Positions 1-11,071 of a stretch of DNA of 56,449 nt are shown here, piece after piece; the stretch's first letter is position 1; every line of letters starts with the position of its first letter. Made by a program: the position numbers and the translations under genes. This stretch comes from Tieghemostelium lacteum. Its lineage: Eukaryota; Evosea; Eumycetozoa; Dictyosteliales; Raperosteliaceae. The notes beneath the pieces were generated by a model. That model did no database searches, had not been told where the DNA came from, and saw only the letters and a program-made list of their open reading frames with translations. The DNA lies in contig LODT01000019.1 of assembly GCA_001606155.1 (NCBI GenBank), positions 1 through 56,449 of the forward strand. The letters are read 5' to 3'.

Positions 1-418
1 AACCTTCAACAACCTTCATTAACCTTCATCAACCTTCATTAACCCTCATCAACCTTCATTTACCTTCATTTACCTTCATTTACCTTCATTAACCTTTATT
101 AACCTTCATTAACCTTTATTAACCTTCAATAACCTTTATTAACCTTCAATAACCTTAATTAACCTTCAATAACCTTAATTAACCTTCAATAACCTTAATT
201 AACCTTCAATAACCTTCAATAACCTTCAATAACCTTCAATAACCTTCAATAACCTTCAATAACCTTCAATAACCTTCAATAACCTTCAATAACCTTCAAT
301 AACCTTCATTAACCTTCATTAACCTTCATTAACCTTCATTAACCTTCATTAACCTTCATTAACCTTCAATAACCTTAATTAACCTTCAATAACCTTAATT
401 AACCTTCAATAACCTTCC
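1..418. repeat. 10-bp tandem repeat array (AACCTTCAAT family)
   Basis: About 41 consecutive 10-base units, in register from base 1. The main variants are AACCTTCAAT, AACCTTCATT, AACCTTAATT, AACCTTTATT and TACCTTCATT. There is higher-order order: near 201-300 one unit repeats ten times, 301-360 is six copies of AACCTTCATT, and 121-200 and 361-410 alternate two variants as 20-base dimers. The + strand has no G until base 489. The array is cut by the window edge, so its full length is unknown. It may be telomere-associated or satellite DNA; the sequence alone does not decide. Confidence 0.95.
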
Positions 419-1395
419 AATAACCTCTAAAACTTTCCAACATTCTCCAATACCATTTTCCAAAACCCTCCAACAATATCCAATACCTGTTAACAATCTT
501 CAATACCTTCAAAAATTACTACACTGCAATTAATTACAATCAGATTCAACCTAACCAAACCAACATTATCCAAGCTCATCAAAATATATTTGAAATCCTG
601 ATACTGTTTCCTAAAATAATATCACTGTTATTAAATATCAGTTAATATTAATGAAAATATTTCAATATTCATTAATATTAAATCATACTATAATTCCAAT
701 AGCATTGGAACCTTGAGAAGTAAATGATAGCATCACCACCAACATTTTTAGATCTTGAGTATTATGAAACTCATTGATTTGATAATCATATAATTTAGTG
801 AGATTGCAACAATATTAGAGATCGAATGTGTTTCTAGTTGAGTTGTTGAATTCAATCTCTGCTGTATTCTACTGATGGTTCCATAATTCCAAGATCGAAG
901 ATAATGAGAAATTGATAGCCTATTCTATCAAATCCAATAATTTTTAACACAATTCCAATGTAATCTTTCAACCAACATTCTATTGATGATAGATGAAATA
1001 TAATGTAAGGTTATTTAAATGCCTTTCAAACACACCACCATCATAACATGATCATTTGCAAATGATACGTTGCTTTCAATTTAAAGACTACTGAGTTGAT
1101 ATTAAACTCAACCTATAGTGTATATCCCAGCTATCTATCTAAATTGAATGAAAAATGGGTAATACAAGTATAGATGAAATATACCAAACCCAGCAGTTCA
1201 GTGATAATTGAACAAACCTACTGAATTTAACCTGGATGTTGTACCCTTTGGATTTATTTAATTTACAAAGTGTTATCAATGATATTCCACACTTCTAAAA
1301 TAAATAATATTTTCATATTTAGTGTTCGCTCTGTTGAATCAGAATAAAAAACAATTTTTTAGATTAAAATAAAACCAAATCCACAATTTTCAAAA
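419..1395. other. gene-free stretch next to the repeat array
   Basis: Up to about 580 the sequence keeps a degenerate CCAA/CCTT-rich character, like decayed copies of the array. Beyond that it is ordinary A/T-rich DNA with stops in all frames. I see small inverted repeats near 1090-1113 and 1197-1226 but nothing that looks like a known RNA. The last ~80 bases should hold the promoter of the gene starting at 1396. Confidence 0.6.
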
Positions 1396-2201
1396 ATGAA
1401 TTCATGTAGAATATTACAACTTTATCAAAGAACTAATATAAAAAGAATATTAAATATAAATAAATATGAAAATGCTATAATTCAAAATAATAATATCATA
1501 AAGAGAATAATTTTACAGCAACAAAACATAGATAAACAACATCAACATCAACAACAATACGAAGAAAAAAGATATTATGGATCACGTAGTTTTGACCCAC
1601 AACAAGAATATAAAAGTAGAAGAATAATTGATAGTTTTGGATCAACTATTGGATTACTTGCAGGAGGTACAGGTCTAATAGCATGTATATATTTTTTCTA
1701 TAATGAAATAATCATTCATCAAATGATCTATTCAGAAGCAGTTGATGAATTGAGAAAGAATGAAAAAACATTAAAGTTGTTTGGAAACAATTTCATAGCA
1801 ACTGGAATGGGTTTAAGAAGTGAAACAAAATACAAAAGTACTGAAACTATAGAAAATGATAAAATTATTTTAAATGTATGTTACATATATTTGCCACTCC
1901 ATAATTATGCCAATAAGATTATTCTAACCTAACTATTCAGATTTCATTTCTAATTCTTGGTGAAAATGGAAAAAATGGAACAGTAGATTGTAAAGTTCAT
2001 AAAATATCAACATTTAAATTCAAAATTCTATCATTACGTGTAAGCAGTGGCTCATATATTAGATATAATGTAATTGGTGGTAAAAAAGAAGCAGTACCTA
2101 AAAAAATAATGAATTCAATATTTAAATATTTTGGATTAGGAGGTAGTGATGACAAACCACCAACAACATCAAATGCAGATAATAGTAATAAAACTAAATA
2201 G
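1396..2201 (+). CDS. Tim21/Coa1-like mitochondrial inner-membrane protein
   Basis: Two exons, 1396-1875 and 1941-2201, with a GTATGT-TTCAG intron, give 246 residues. The N-terminus is basic and Gln/Asn/Ile-rich, as in mitochondrial presequences. One membrane helix lies at about residues 84-104. After it comes a segment with the Tim21/Coa1 pattern: a Y-x-x-A-V helix, then LFG, a Gly-containing strand, and in exon 2 a LxGENGKNGTV hairpin followed by LSLRV and Y-I-R-Y. Tim21 links the TIM23 presequence translocase to respiratory complexes; Coa1 acts in cytochrome oxidase assembly. The two families share this fold and I cannot separate them here. It ends 47 bases before the convergent channel gene. 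Confidence 0.6.
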
Positions 2202-2248
2202 GTATTGGCAAGACAATATATATGGCATTAATCAATCCTATGATAATT

Positions 2249-4554
2249 TTATTTTTTATGAATGTCATTAGAATTTTGTATAATATTTTGAATATTATCC
2301 TCCATGAATGGATTTAAATCGATAACCTCCTCTTCTAATTGTTGGAGTTCTTTACCAAACAAATGGCTTTCCAGTTGATTAGATTCTAATGCTTGAGTTG
2401 CTATATCTTTTTGTAAGAGTTTAGTTGCAGCTCTATTCTGTCGTTGGTGGTTATTATCATTATCTGTATCATCAGTTTCTGTTGCAGTTGCAGTACCACT
2501 AATAAAATCCTCAGTTGAGGTTTGTGGATGTTGACCGCTGTTTAATTGCATATCAGAGGTGCTCATACCGCCATCTGAAATTATATCATCAACCTCTCTA
2601 ATTGATGTGATTTGAGAAGATCTTGATTTCCTTGATCGATGTGATGTATGACTAAGATTATCCATTTCAACCTCATCTTGACTAGATCTTCCTCTGGAGG
2701 TTGAACGTAAATAATCATTTTCATAATCAGAAAGAATATTGTGAATGTTTGATCTACTTGATGATTTACTCATACCTGTTGATTTCATTAACATTGTAGG
2801 TGATAAATGTTTTAATAGGTTACCATTTTCATTTCTTAATGTTGATTCATTATTATTGTCATTGCTATTATTATTTGTATTGTTATTATTATGATGTTGA
2901 ATAGTTGTATTAGTTGAAGGTGGACGTTGATTTTCATTTAGTTGTTCTAATTGTCTTATTAGATAATCTTGAGGTCTTTCAATTTTATATGGGAATTTTG
3001 GTTCAACCATTGGTTCAGAAGATTTAGCTGCAAAACTTTCTTTAATCGAGTGAGAACTAATATTACTAAATGGCTTTGAACTGATTGGTAAATTTGGAGA
3101 ATCCTCTGAATTTAATGCTGATAGTGGTGTTGGTTTTGATGTTGGTTTTGTTCCGTAATCATCTTGATTTTCATTCTCATTATAGTATATAGTGTTTGGT
3201 TGAGATGTTGGTTGAGAAGATGGTTTGGAATGTCTATGTCTATTTTTTAAATGTTTATGATGGTGATGATGCTTTTGTTTATGATGTGTTCTCTTTTTAT
3301 AATAAAAGTTATTGGTGTAATTTACAGCCTCAATGAGGAAAGCAACAACGAGATTGAGTACACAAATTACAGTTACAAAATAGAATGAACAAAAATATAG
3401 GAGTGCCCATGCATCAGTGACAGCAATAGCAGCATGTAGAGTAACTAACCAATTATTTACAACCATTAAATGAAATAGTGTAAAAAATACCATTGCAAAG
3501 TCACTAAAGGTAGAGAAACCATAGTAATTACCCTGATCATATAATGTACCTTGAAGATCTGGATTACCCAAATAAAATTTACCATTGAATGCCCAACAGC
3601 CAATGACAGCATAAAAAAAATAAATGATGAATATAATGGATATAAAATTGAGGAATATAAAGATCAATTGGAAAACGGATTGGACAAAATGTCTCATTCC
3701 TCTTGTTGATGATAACAGACGTAGTAGACGAATATATCTTAATGCACAAGCAACTCGTAACATATCAATACTTGATTTTGTTACACTCATGAGAGCATAT
3801 TCAATTACAATCTTTCCAAGAAATGATATTGAAACAATGACTACATTAAACCATATCCAAAATCCAAGTTTATCACGAAAAGCCACTACTCGTAATATAA
3901 CTTCTAGAATTGATATTCCCAAAAGTATTTCATCAACTATTATTGTCCAAACTGGATGATATAGATTTCTGTAGTGAACCATAACCAATGTGATGATAAT
4001 TGCATTTGCATAGAGTAACAATGAGACAATGACTTCAAAAAGCCAATGTTTCACAATTTTCTTTGGTGTTAGATTTCTAAATGAATCTTTAAATGAATTA
4101 ACAGCAGATCTCCATTTGTTTTTTAAATGTTTATCTGGTATTGGTTTGATTGATATTCTTCTCTCTGATGAGATAGATGGTGAATTTTGATTTGATAGTG
4201 CAGTATTAGTACTAGTTGGTGACACTTCATTTCCTGTCATATCACCATCCAGATGTTTAGTATCATAACCTTCCAAATCTGTTACCCTTGGCATGTGAGG
4301 AATTTGTTTTAAGGAATGTGGTGTGTAATTACCGTTATTATTTTCTTCATTTGATAGTTTTTGTGTTGGTATTTCAATTGATACATTTTCGCTTTTATCA
4401 TTATTATTACTATTATCACTATCAGCATTTGAGTTTGTGTTTTTTGAAGGTCTTGCAGTAGGTGATGGTAAATGTATATCATCACTCATTCTACTTGGAC
4501 TTTGATTATTATTTTCATTATTATTATAATTATCGTTATTATTTTCAACATTAA

Positions 4555-4609
<55 letters not shown>

Positions 4610-6266
4610 ATTATTTTTTTTGATTTTAATAATTTTCTTTGAGCAATTTTTCTAACAGTTGATTTACCAGTTACAAATATATCACACATGGCAAAGTATT
4701 CACTGATATTTAAAAAACCATTTTGATCAGTATCAATGAGATCAAAAGCAACATCAGCTTCAGTTTTTGTAGACTTTGGGATAATATTTTTATAGAGTTT
4801 CTGCCATTGATCAATACCAATATTACCAGATTTATTATGATCCAAAATGATAAAACTTGCCAGCAGAGCAGTTCTTCTAGTTCTGAAGTTATTTTTAGTT
4901 TCTCTGAGTACAGCCTCTCTAAAGATTTTATAGACTTTGGCAATGATAAAATTGATACCCAAATACAAACCCAAAGCTAAATAGAGTACAAATAAGATAC
5001 CATACCAGTGATTAGTATAGTAGGCTGGGAACATTACATCTGGAAAATTGGCAGTGGTAATCAATACCATCAAATTCAAAAATGAACCCAATGTCGAGTT
5101 GAAATAATCAGGGTCAGCAGTAGCACCATTAGAGAAAACTATTGAAAAGAGTATACTGGACAAGAATATATAGGTAAAGAAAACTACACCTACAGGTATC
5201 ATATGAAACAGTGTATAGGCAACCTGAATGCATAGATCCCTAGTGAGTCTATCATAATCTATAATGTAATAGATACGAATAATTCTACTGATTCTTACTG
5301 ATCTAATATCGTTGGAAGTTAAAATAAAAGCTACTAATAAATCAATGAGATTGAGTGTCAAACAAATGAGTTTAGCAATATTCCAAAAATTTCGTTGTGC
5401 CTCTTTTCCATAGATATAGTGCCTACTGGCTAGATCCACACATAAAACCAAAACTATAAATAATTCTATGAATTCTGTGCAATAAGGTGGTGCCAAATGA
5501 TTAGATGGATATTCAAAGAATGCCAGAACTAAATCTCCAAATATCAGTAAAAATAATATTGCTCTGGTTAATTTATGAAAATAGATATTATAGCAACGTA
5601 ATCTATCTTCAGATAACAAATGATTTGGGTTTCTATAAAATACAGCATCTTTAATCAATATACAGGCAATATTCATTCTACGTTCAATCTCTTCCTTATT
5701 AAATGAAATGGTTTTACCAGTAGCTTGTTGAATAGCTGATGGTGGATTTGGTGTTGATTGTTGTGATTGAATAAATCGTCTATCTTGTTGAATTGATGTT
5801 ATATTTTCAACTTTATCTCTAAAACGTACAATAGTATTACGTCTCTTATACTTTGGAACAATTGGTAATACGTATTTTTCTGCAGTTGGTGATTGTGGAC
5901 TATAAATAATATTACTATTGGTTGGCTTTGTTATTGTATTGGTATGTTCTGATGTTGGTTTAACTTCGTCTGTCTTTGTCGTCGATGGTGTTTGAGGTGG
6001 AAGTGGAGGTGGAGGAGGTGGTGGGTTAAATACAATCTCATTATCAGAAGAGGATGATGATGATGATGAATATTCATCATTATCTTGATTCTCTTCTTCT
6101 TCAAAGAAACTTGCTATATGAGGTTCATCATCATCCATTTCTTCATTAGCATATTCTTCAATTTCGTCGTCATCTTCTTCATCATCATCCTCATAATCTC
6201 TCATGTGTTTCATATCTCTACGTAAGAAATGGAACTTTCTATCACTATCAGTATCGCTGTCACTGC

Positions 6267-6312
<46 letters not shown>

Positions 6313-6384
6313 TGTATTCCCACTATTATTATTGTTATTAATCAAGACAGATCTTGAAAACCTCTTTATCGTTTCGTCATTCAT
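2249..6384 (-). CDS. two-pore (TPC-type) cation channel with EF hands, frame broken once
   Basis: Two abutting reading frames (6384-4486 and 4489-2249, overlapping by 4 bases) together make one two-pore channel of about 1378 residues. Part one has an Asn/acidic/Pro-rich N-tail, six membrane helices and a pore with TTANFPDVMFPAYY near residue 445, the TPC domain-I filter, then two EF-hand loops (D-H-N-K-S-G near 515, D-T-D-Q-N-G near 553). Part two has domain II with an Arg-rich S4 and the TPC filter LMVVNNW, then a long His/Ser/Asn-rich tail. Frame is lost at an A8 run (4613-4620) beside an AAT repeat; one more A would keep it open and read the repeat as poly-Asn. No good intron restores it. 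TPCs conduct Ca2+ or Na+ from endolysosomes or vacuoles; EF hands between the domains are known from plant TPC1. Confidence 0.85.
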
Positions 6385-6602
6385 ATTTTCTTAATTAATT
6401 TCATAGTAATTTCAGTGAATACTATCAATAGGTTAATAATATCACTGAGAAAATACTATAAAAGTTTTTAAATTATTCTATAAATATATCAAAGATATTG
6501 TGTGATAAAATTAAAAAAAAAATCGAAAAACAAACAAATTTAAATTAATTGGTAATTTACAAATTATTTAACTTATTATAGTATTTTGACTATAGTAAAA
6601 TT

Positions 6603-7973
6603 TTAAATTTCATTTGATAATATTTTATTCCTATAATGGTTCATTATTAAATGCATTTTTCTAAGATTATGTATAGTTGCCAGAGTGTAATAAATTTGTT
6701 CATTTGATTTAAAGAGGTGATGGAGATAAGCACGAGAATAATTCAAACAGGTAGAACAATCACATTGCTTATCCAAAGGAACATCATGTTGATATTTATA
6801 TTCAGTTTTTTTAATTTGTATTTTGTCAATGTGGTGATCAATATTGGGATATCCCACCAATAGGGAACCATGTCTAGCTGATCTAGTTGGATAACTACTG
6901 TCAAAACTATCAATTCCCAATGGTATGGATTGGGATATAGATTCAATATCACCTATACCTAATAAATGATTTGGTTTATCTCTTGGTAAATTTGGCATTA
7001 TTGCATTAGATAGTAAATGATTGAGTTCCTGTCTGTTCTTTCCTAATGAGCCACCAATGGCATGACCATCAAATGGAAGTGTAGATAGATATTCTATTGA
7101 TTTCTTTCTTAGATTATGATCAACACCACCATGAATGACAGAGAACATTACTTGTTTTCTTTGGTCTTTAATATGTGTTAATAAGGATTCAGATTCCCAA
7201 TGATGTGTTCTGTCGAGAGATTGTATTAATTTATCATTATCCATATAGTAGGGTAAAAGTTCATCGAATGGTATAATGATATCAGCAGCCAATTTCTTTT
7301 GATAGGCAACCGATGTTTTTGCAGATAAATGTATAGATTCTTGTGTGCGATAAGATTTAAATACCACACCTCCATCTGTTATGGAATCAATTGAACCTGG
7401 GTAATTTTTACCAGACATTCCTTTTAACTCTCTTTTTGTTAAAAGATCTTCTTTATCTGTATCAGACTTCAGAAGGTCTTGACCATTTTGGTCTTTACCC
7501 AATAACGAGAACACTTGAAAACCACCACTATCAGTGATAAGTGGACCATTATAATTCATAAATTTATGTAAACCACCTTGACCCTCAATTTGATTGAGAT
7601 CAGCATTTACAATCATATGATAACTATTAACAAACATTAGTTGAGTGCCTAATGATAATGTGCTTATTGGGTCTAGAAATTTAATAGATCCAACTGTTGC
7701 AACTGGTACAAAATTTGGTGTCATTATAATTCCATTAGGTGTTGTAATCTTTGTAACTCTAGCATTAGATTTACTAGATTGATGAATAATCTCAAATTGA
7801 AAATATTGACTACTATCATAACTAGGAAATTCATATTCTAACTTTTTCTTGTATAAATTATTACTATATATAAAATTTGAAGCTGTAGTAGCATTATTAG
7901 TAACACTACTATTACTTCCTTTATAATTAATTTTAAAATTTTTAAAAAGTTGATCAATAAACCTTTGTGCCAT
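6603..7973 (-). CDS. bacterial-type tRNA-guanine (queuine) transglycosylase
   Basis: Single exon, 456 residues. The enzyme family swaps guanine-34 in GUN-anticodon tRNAs for queuine (eukaryotes) or preQ1 (bacteria). Visible motifs: TDSGGFQVFS near residue 143, DGGVVFKS near 200, and GIDSFDSSYPTRSARHG near 350, whose first Asp aligns with the catalytic nucleophile. A complete zinc site, CDCSTC plus His 26 residues after the third Cys, begins near 401. The specificity loop reads AIGGSLGKN rather than the GGLSxGE form of the usual eukaryotic catalytic subunit. The ~40-residue N-terminal extension may target mitochondria. It lies head to head with the glycosyltransferase at 8035; their ATGs are 61 bases apart. 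Confidence 0.9.
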   Translation of the reverse strand: MAQRFIDQLFKNFKINYKGSNSSVTNNATTASNFIYSNNLYKKKLEYEFPSYDSSQYFQFEIIHQSSKSNARVTKITTPNGIIMTPNFVPVATVGSIKFLDPISTLSLGTQLMFVNSYHMIVNADLNQIEGQGGLHKFMNYNGPLITDSGGFQVFSLLGKDQNGQDLLKSDTDKEDLLTKRELKGMSGKNYPGSIDSITDGGVVFKSYRTQESIHLSAKTSVAYQKKLAADIIIPFDELLPYYMDNDKLIQSLDRTHHWESESLLTHIKDQRKQVMFSVIHGGVDHNLRKKSIEYLSTLPFDGHAIGGSLGKNRQELNHLLSNAIMPNLPRDKPNHLLGIGDIESISQSIPLGIDSFDSSYPTRSARHGSLLVGYPNIDHHIDKIQIKKTEYKYQHDVPLDKQCDCSTCLNYSRAYLHHLFKSNEQIYYTLATIHNLRKMHLIMNHYRNKILSNEI

Positions 7974-8034
7974 TTTCAGGGTTTGATTGGGACCAAAACA
8001 ACAAGATTTATTTTTTTTTTCAAAAATTTTTCAA

Positions 8035-9125
8035 ATGACTTCAACAACAACAATTGATACTAACACAATTTTTGTATCTATTGCATCTTATAGAGATCCT
8101 GGTAAGTTCCATTATTCAAAACAATTTTTAATTCTAATATTGACTGATATGTCAAAGAATGTCAATGGACAATTAAAAACCTATTTGAACAAGCAAATAA
8201 TCCAGAATTAATAACAGTTGGAGTTTGTTGGCAATATGATAACTCAGAAAGTAATTTAGATGCCAATTGTTTTATTTATGAATTTCCAAAAGAGATTAAA
8301 GATAGAATTAAGATTATTACAATGCACTATAGTGAAGCTAAAGGACCCTGTTTAGCAAGATCACTTACACAAACACTATTTGATAATGAAAAATACTTTT
8401 TACAAATTGATAGTCATATGAGATTTATAAAGAATTGGGACACTGAACTGATTAGACAACTTTCTCAATGTCCAAATCCATCCAAATCCATATTGACATG
8501 TTATCCAATGGGATATACACTACCAAATGAGATACCAACATACAAGTATCCAATGTTATTAGTAGCTACACATTTCTCAGATAAAGATAGTATACTTAGA
8601 TTTAGTGGTAAAATTGTACAAAATTGTAATTATAAACAACCAATTCTCAGTAGGTTTTGGGTTAGTGGCTTTAGTTTTAGTCATTCTTCTGTAATTAAAG
8701 ATACACCATATGATCCATCTCTAGATTATCTATTCTTTGGTGAGGAGATTTCAATGACTGTAAGACTTTGGACTAATGGTTATGATTTTTATTCTCCAAC
8801 TCAATCTATTGTATTTCATCTTTGGAAGAGAGATTATAGACCAAATTTTAGAGAAAATCAAAAAGAAATTGATCAACTTAAACTAAAAGAACAGCTAGAA
8901 AAACAATCACAATTAAAAGTATTAAATCTATTAGAAGGTGCATTATCAAGTGATTGTAAATATGGAAATGGAGAACAAAGAACATTAGAAGAATATCAAA
9001 AGTTTTCAGGTATTAATTTTAAAAGTAAAATTATTGATTCATCTGCAAAACTTGGTGGTTATTCTGAAAGTTTCTTTATGAATGAAATTATGGAACTTGT
9101 AATAAAATCAAAAGTTGGTTTATAA
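8035..9125 (+). CDS. GT60-type N-acetylglucosaminyltransferase
   Basis: Exons 8035-8101 and 8158-9125 (intron GTAAGT-CAAAG) give 344 residues. The splice restores SIASYRDPECQWTIKNLF, the family N-terminal signature. A DxHxRF motif (DSHMRF, near residue 107) and a later FGEEISM...HLWKRDYRP block match the cytosolic GlcNAc transferases that modify hydroxyproline on Skp1 in Dictyostelium (Pfam GlcNAc family, CAZy GT60). There is no signal peptide, which fits a cytosolic enzyme. It is shorter than typical Skp1 GnT1, so it may be a paralogue rather than the orthologue. Its initiator ATG was chosen because it directly precedes the conserved exon and follows a T-run. Confidence 0.82.
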
Positions 9126-9225
9126 AGACTCAACTTGAGTTGAAAGAAGATAAAAAAAAATAACAAAATATTTTGTTTAGTTGAATGTCAACAATTCATT
9201 GGGTAGTGGAGGGAGCTAAATAAAT

Positions 9226-10230
9226 TTATTGAGCAATACCAGAGGCGATTTTGTAGACACGGATGACGTTATCAGTGTAACCTGCATAGAGTACTTGACC
9301 ATCAGCAGACCAGGCAAGGGAGAGACAAGATGGAATCTTGACTTTTGGTTCCTTTTTGGTTTTCTTTTGGTTAACGTTTTGAGTTTGAGTTTGGACTTTA
9401 ATCTCTGGGACAATGGAGAGGATTTCCATTTTGGTGAGGAGATCCCAGACAATGATACGGTCATTGGTGGCGGCACATAACCAATATTTGTTTGGAGAGA
9501 AGGCCAAAGCATTGATGACGTTTCTGGCATCTAATTTGTACAATGGTTTACCAGAGGACAATTCCCAGAGACAGGCATAGTGATCCTTACCACCAGAAGC
9601 ACAGAGAGAACCATCTGGAGAAATGGTAACAGTGTTAATGTACTCAGAGTGTTCAGAGAGAGTGTGGGTACATTTGAAAGTTTTGATATCCCAAATCTTA
9701 ACTTTGTTATCCCAACCACCAGATACAATAGTTGGAGTGTTTGGTGAGAATCTAACACAACTGACCCATTCAGTGTGACCCTGGTCATCCAAAGTGTATT
9801 TGCATTCACCAATGGTGTTCCAGACTTTGATGGTGTTATCTCTTGAACCAGAGATAATTTGTCTGTTGTCACCAGAGAAAGCAACAGAGGTAACATCTTG
9901 TTTGTGACCTTTGAAGAGACGAGTGCTTTCACCACGAGTGATATCCCAAAGACGGAGAGTAGTATCCCATGAACCAGAGAGAGCAAATTGACCATCGTGT
10001 GAGATGACAACATCTTGGACATAGTGGTTGTGACCGTGTAATGATCTTAAGGCTTTACCAACTTCCAATGGGTTGGTTGGGTCTAATTTCCAGACCATAA
10101 CAGTCTTATCTCTGGATGAGGATAAGATGACGGTTGGGTCTTGTGGTGAAACTGCAATTGCAGTGACAAAACCTTTGTGTCCTTTTAATTCTCCATTTTG
10201 AACAAAATGTACTTGATTATTTTCGGCCAT
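9226..10230 (-). CDS. gpbB: RACK1, G-protein beta-like ribosomal scaffold
   Basis: Intronless, 334 residues, seven WD40 blades filling the whole length ([73 protein letters not shown]). RACK1 sits on the 40S ribosomal subunit near the mRNA exit and anchors signalling kinases. The conserved DxR-type residues of blade 1 that contact the ribosome are present. Codons are strikingly C-rich at third positions (GTC, ACC, TTC), unlike the neighbours, as expected for a very highly expressed gene. Upstream is a long A/T-only promoter with an 18-plus-base A/T run just before the ATG. Confidence 0.97.
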   Translation of the reverse strand: MAENNQVHFVQNGELKGHKGFVTAIAVSPQDPTVILSSSRDKTVMVWKLDPTNPLEVGKALRSLHGHNHYVQDVVISHDGQFALSGSWDTTLRLWDITRGESTRLFKGHKQDVTSVAFSGDNRQIISGSRDNTIKVWNTIGECKYTLDDQGHTEWVSCVRFSPNTPTIVSGGWDNKVKIWDIKTFKCTHTLSEHSEYINTVTISPDGSLCASGGKDHYACLWELSSGKPLYKLDARNVINALAFSPNKYWLCAATNDRIIVWDLLTKMEILSIVPEIKVQTQTQNVNQKKTKKEPKVKIPSCLSLAWSADGQVLYAGYTDNVIRVYKIASGIAQ

Positions 10231-11071
10231 TGTGAATAATGATAATCTTTGAGTATACTAAAGAAGAAAAAAAAAAAAAAAAAAAACGAAGAATCTCTTC
10301 TCATCAAAAAAAAAATTGATTTATGTAAAAATTTTGTAATTAATTTACGACAAAAGATATGACTCTCAGCCAAGTTTAAATTTAATCCATTTGAATTTGT
10401 AATGAAACTAACGTGTATTATTAGTAAGGTTAAATGATGGATTGACTAACATAATTTGCAATGATTTAAGAATTATATATTTATAAAAGTAAGATCGTGA
10501 ATAATAATAATAAACGACCTGTGTTTAGATTATAGCTAAAATTTAAGATGAAGTTTTAATGTTTATAGATTAATTAAAATAAACAATTTTTAAAAAATTA
10601 CATCAAACTGTTTTTTTTGAAAATTAAAATTTAAAAAAAAAATCAACTGTCTTGTCCACCAAACTAGTTTAGTTTTTTTTCTGTTTTCTCCCCACACATT
10701 AAAATATTTGATTGTAAATTATATATCTAAAAATTATACATTTTTAATTAACTACCCCCGCATACACCAAAATTTAAACATATTTTTTGATTCTAATAAT
10801 AACAACAATTGTGATCACTTTTTTTTTTTTTTTTGTTTCAGAGCGTAAAGTAAATCAATAGTATCCACCAATAACAAAAAAAAAAACTCATCCAAACCAA
10901 TTTATACAATTAATTTGTAAAACCTAAACTTTAGATTTTTTTTATATTTATTTGTTTTTCTTTATTATTATTATATTATATTATTTTTATTGTTACTACT
11001 ATTATTATTATATTGTAAAAAATTTTATTTATTATTATATCTTGTTGTTATACTAGTATTGTAAATAAATA
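10231..11071. promoter_or_regulatory. divergent promoter region, RACK1 (-) and RhoGAP (+)
   Basis: About 840 bases separate the two start codons. The stretch is A/T homopolymers with several T8-T14 runs and a few C-rich islets (CTCCCCACAC near 10687, CTACCCCCGC near 10752). Dictyostelid promoters usually carry oligo-dT next to a TATA-like element, and several candidates fit, so no single start site can be named. No RNA gene or open frame was recognised. Confidence 0.5.

Noticed and set aside
1-418. CRISPR array
   Set aside because: Repeats are contiguous 10-mers with no spacers, in a eukaryote.
4486-4700. An intron joining the two halves of the two-pore channel
   Set aside because: Candidate GT-AG pairs give the wrong phase or use a very poor GTGTGA donor that deletes part of the second EF hand.
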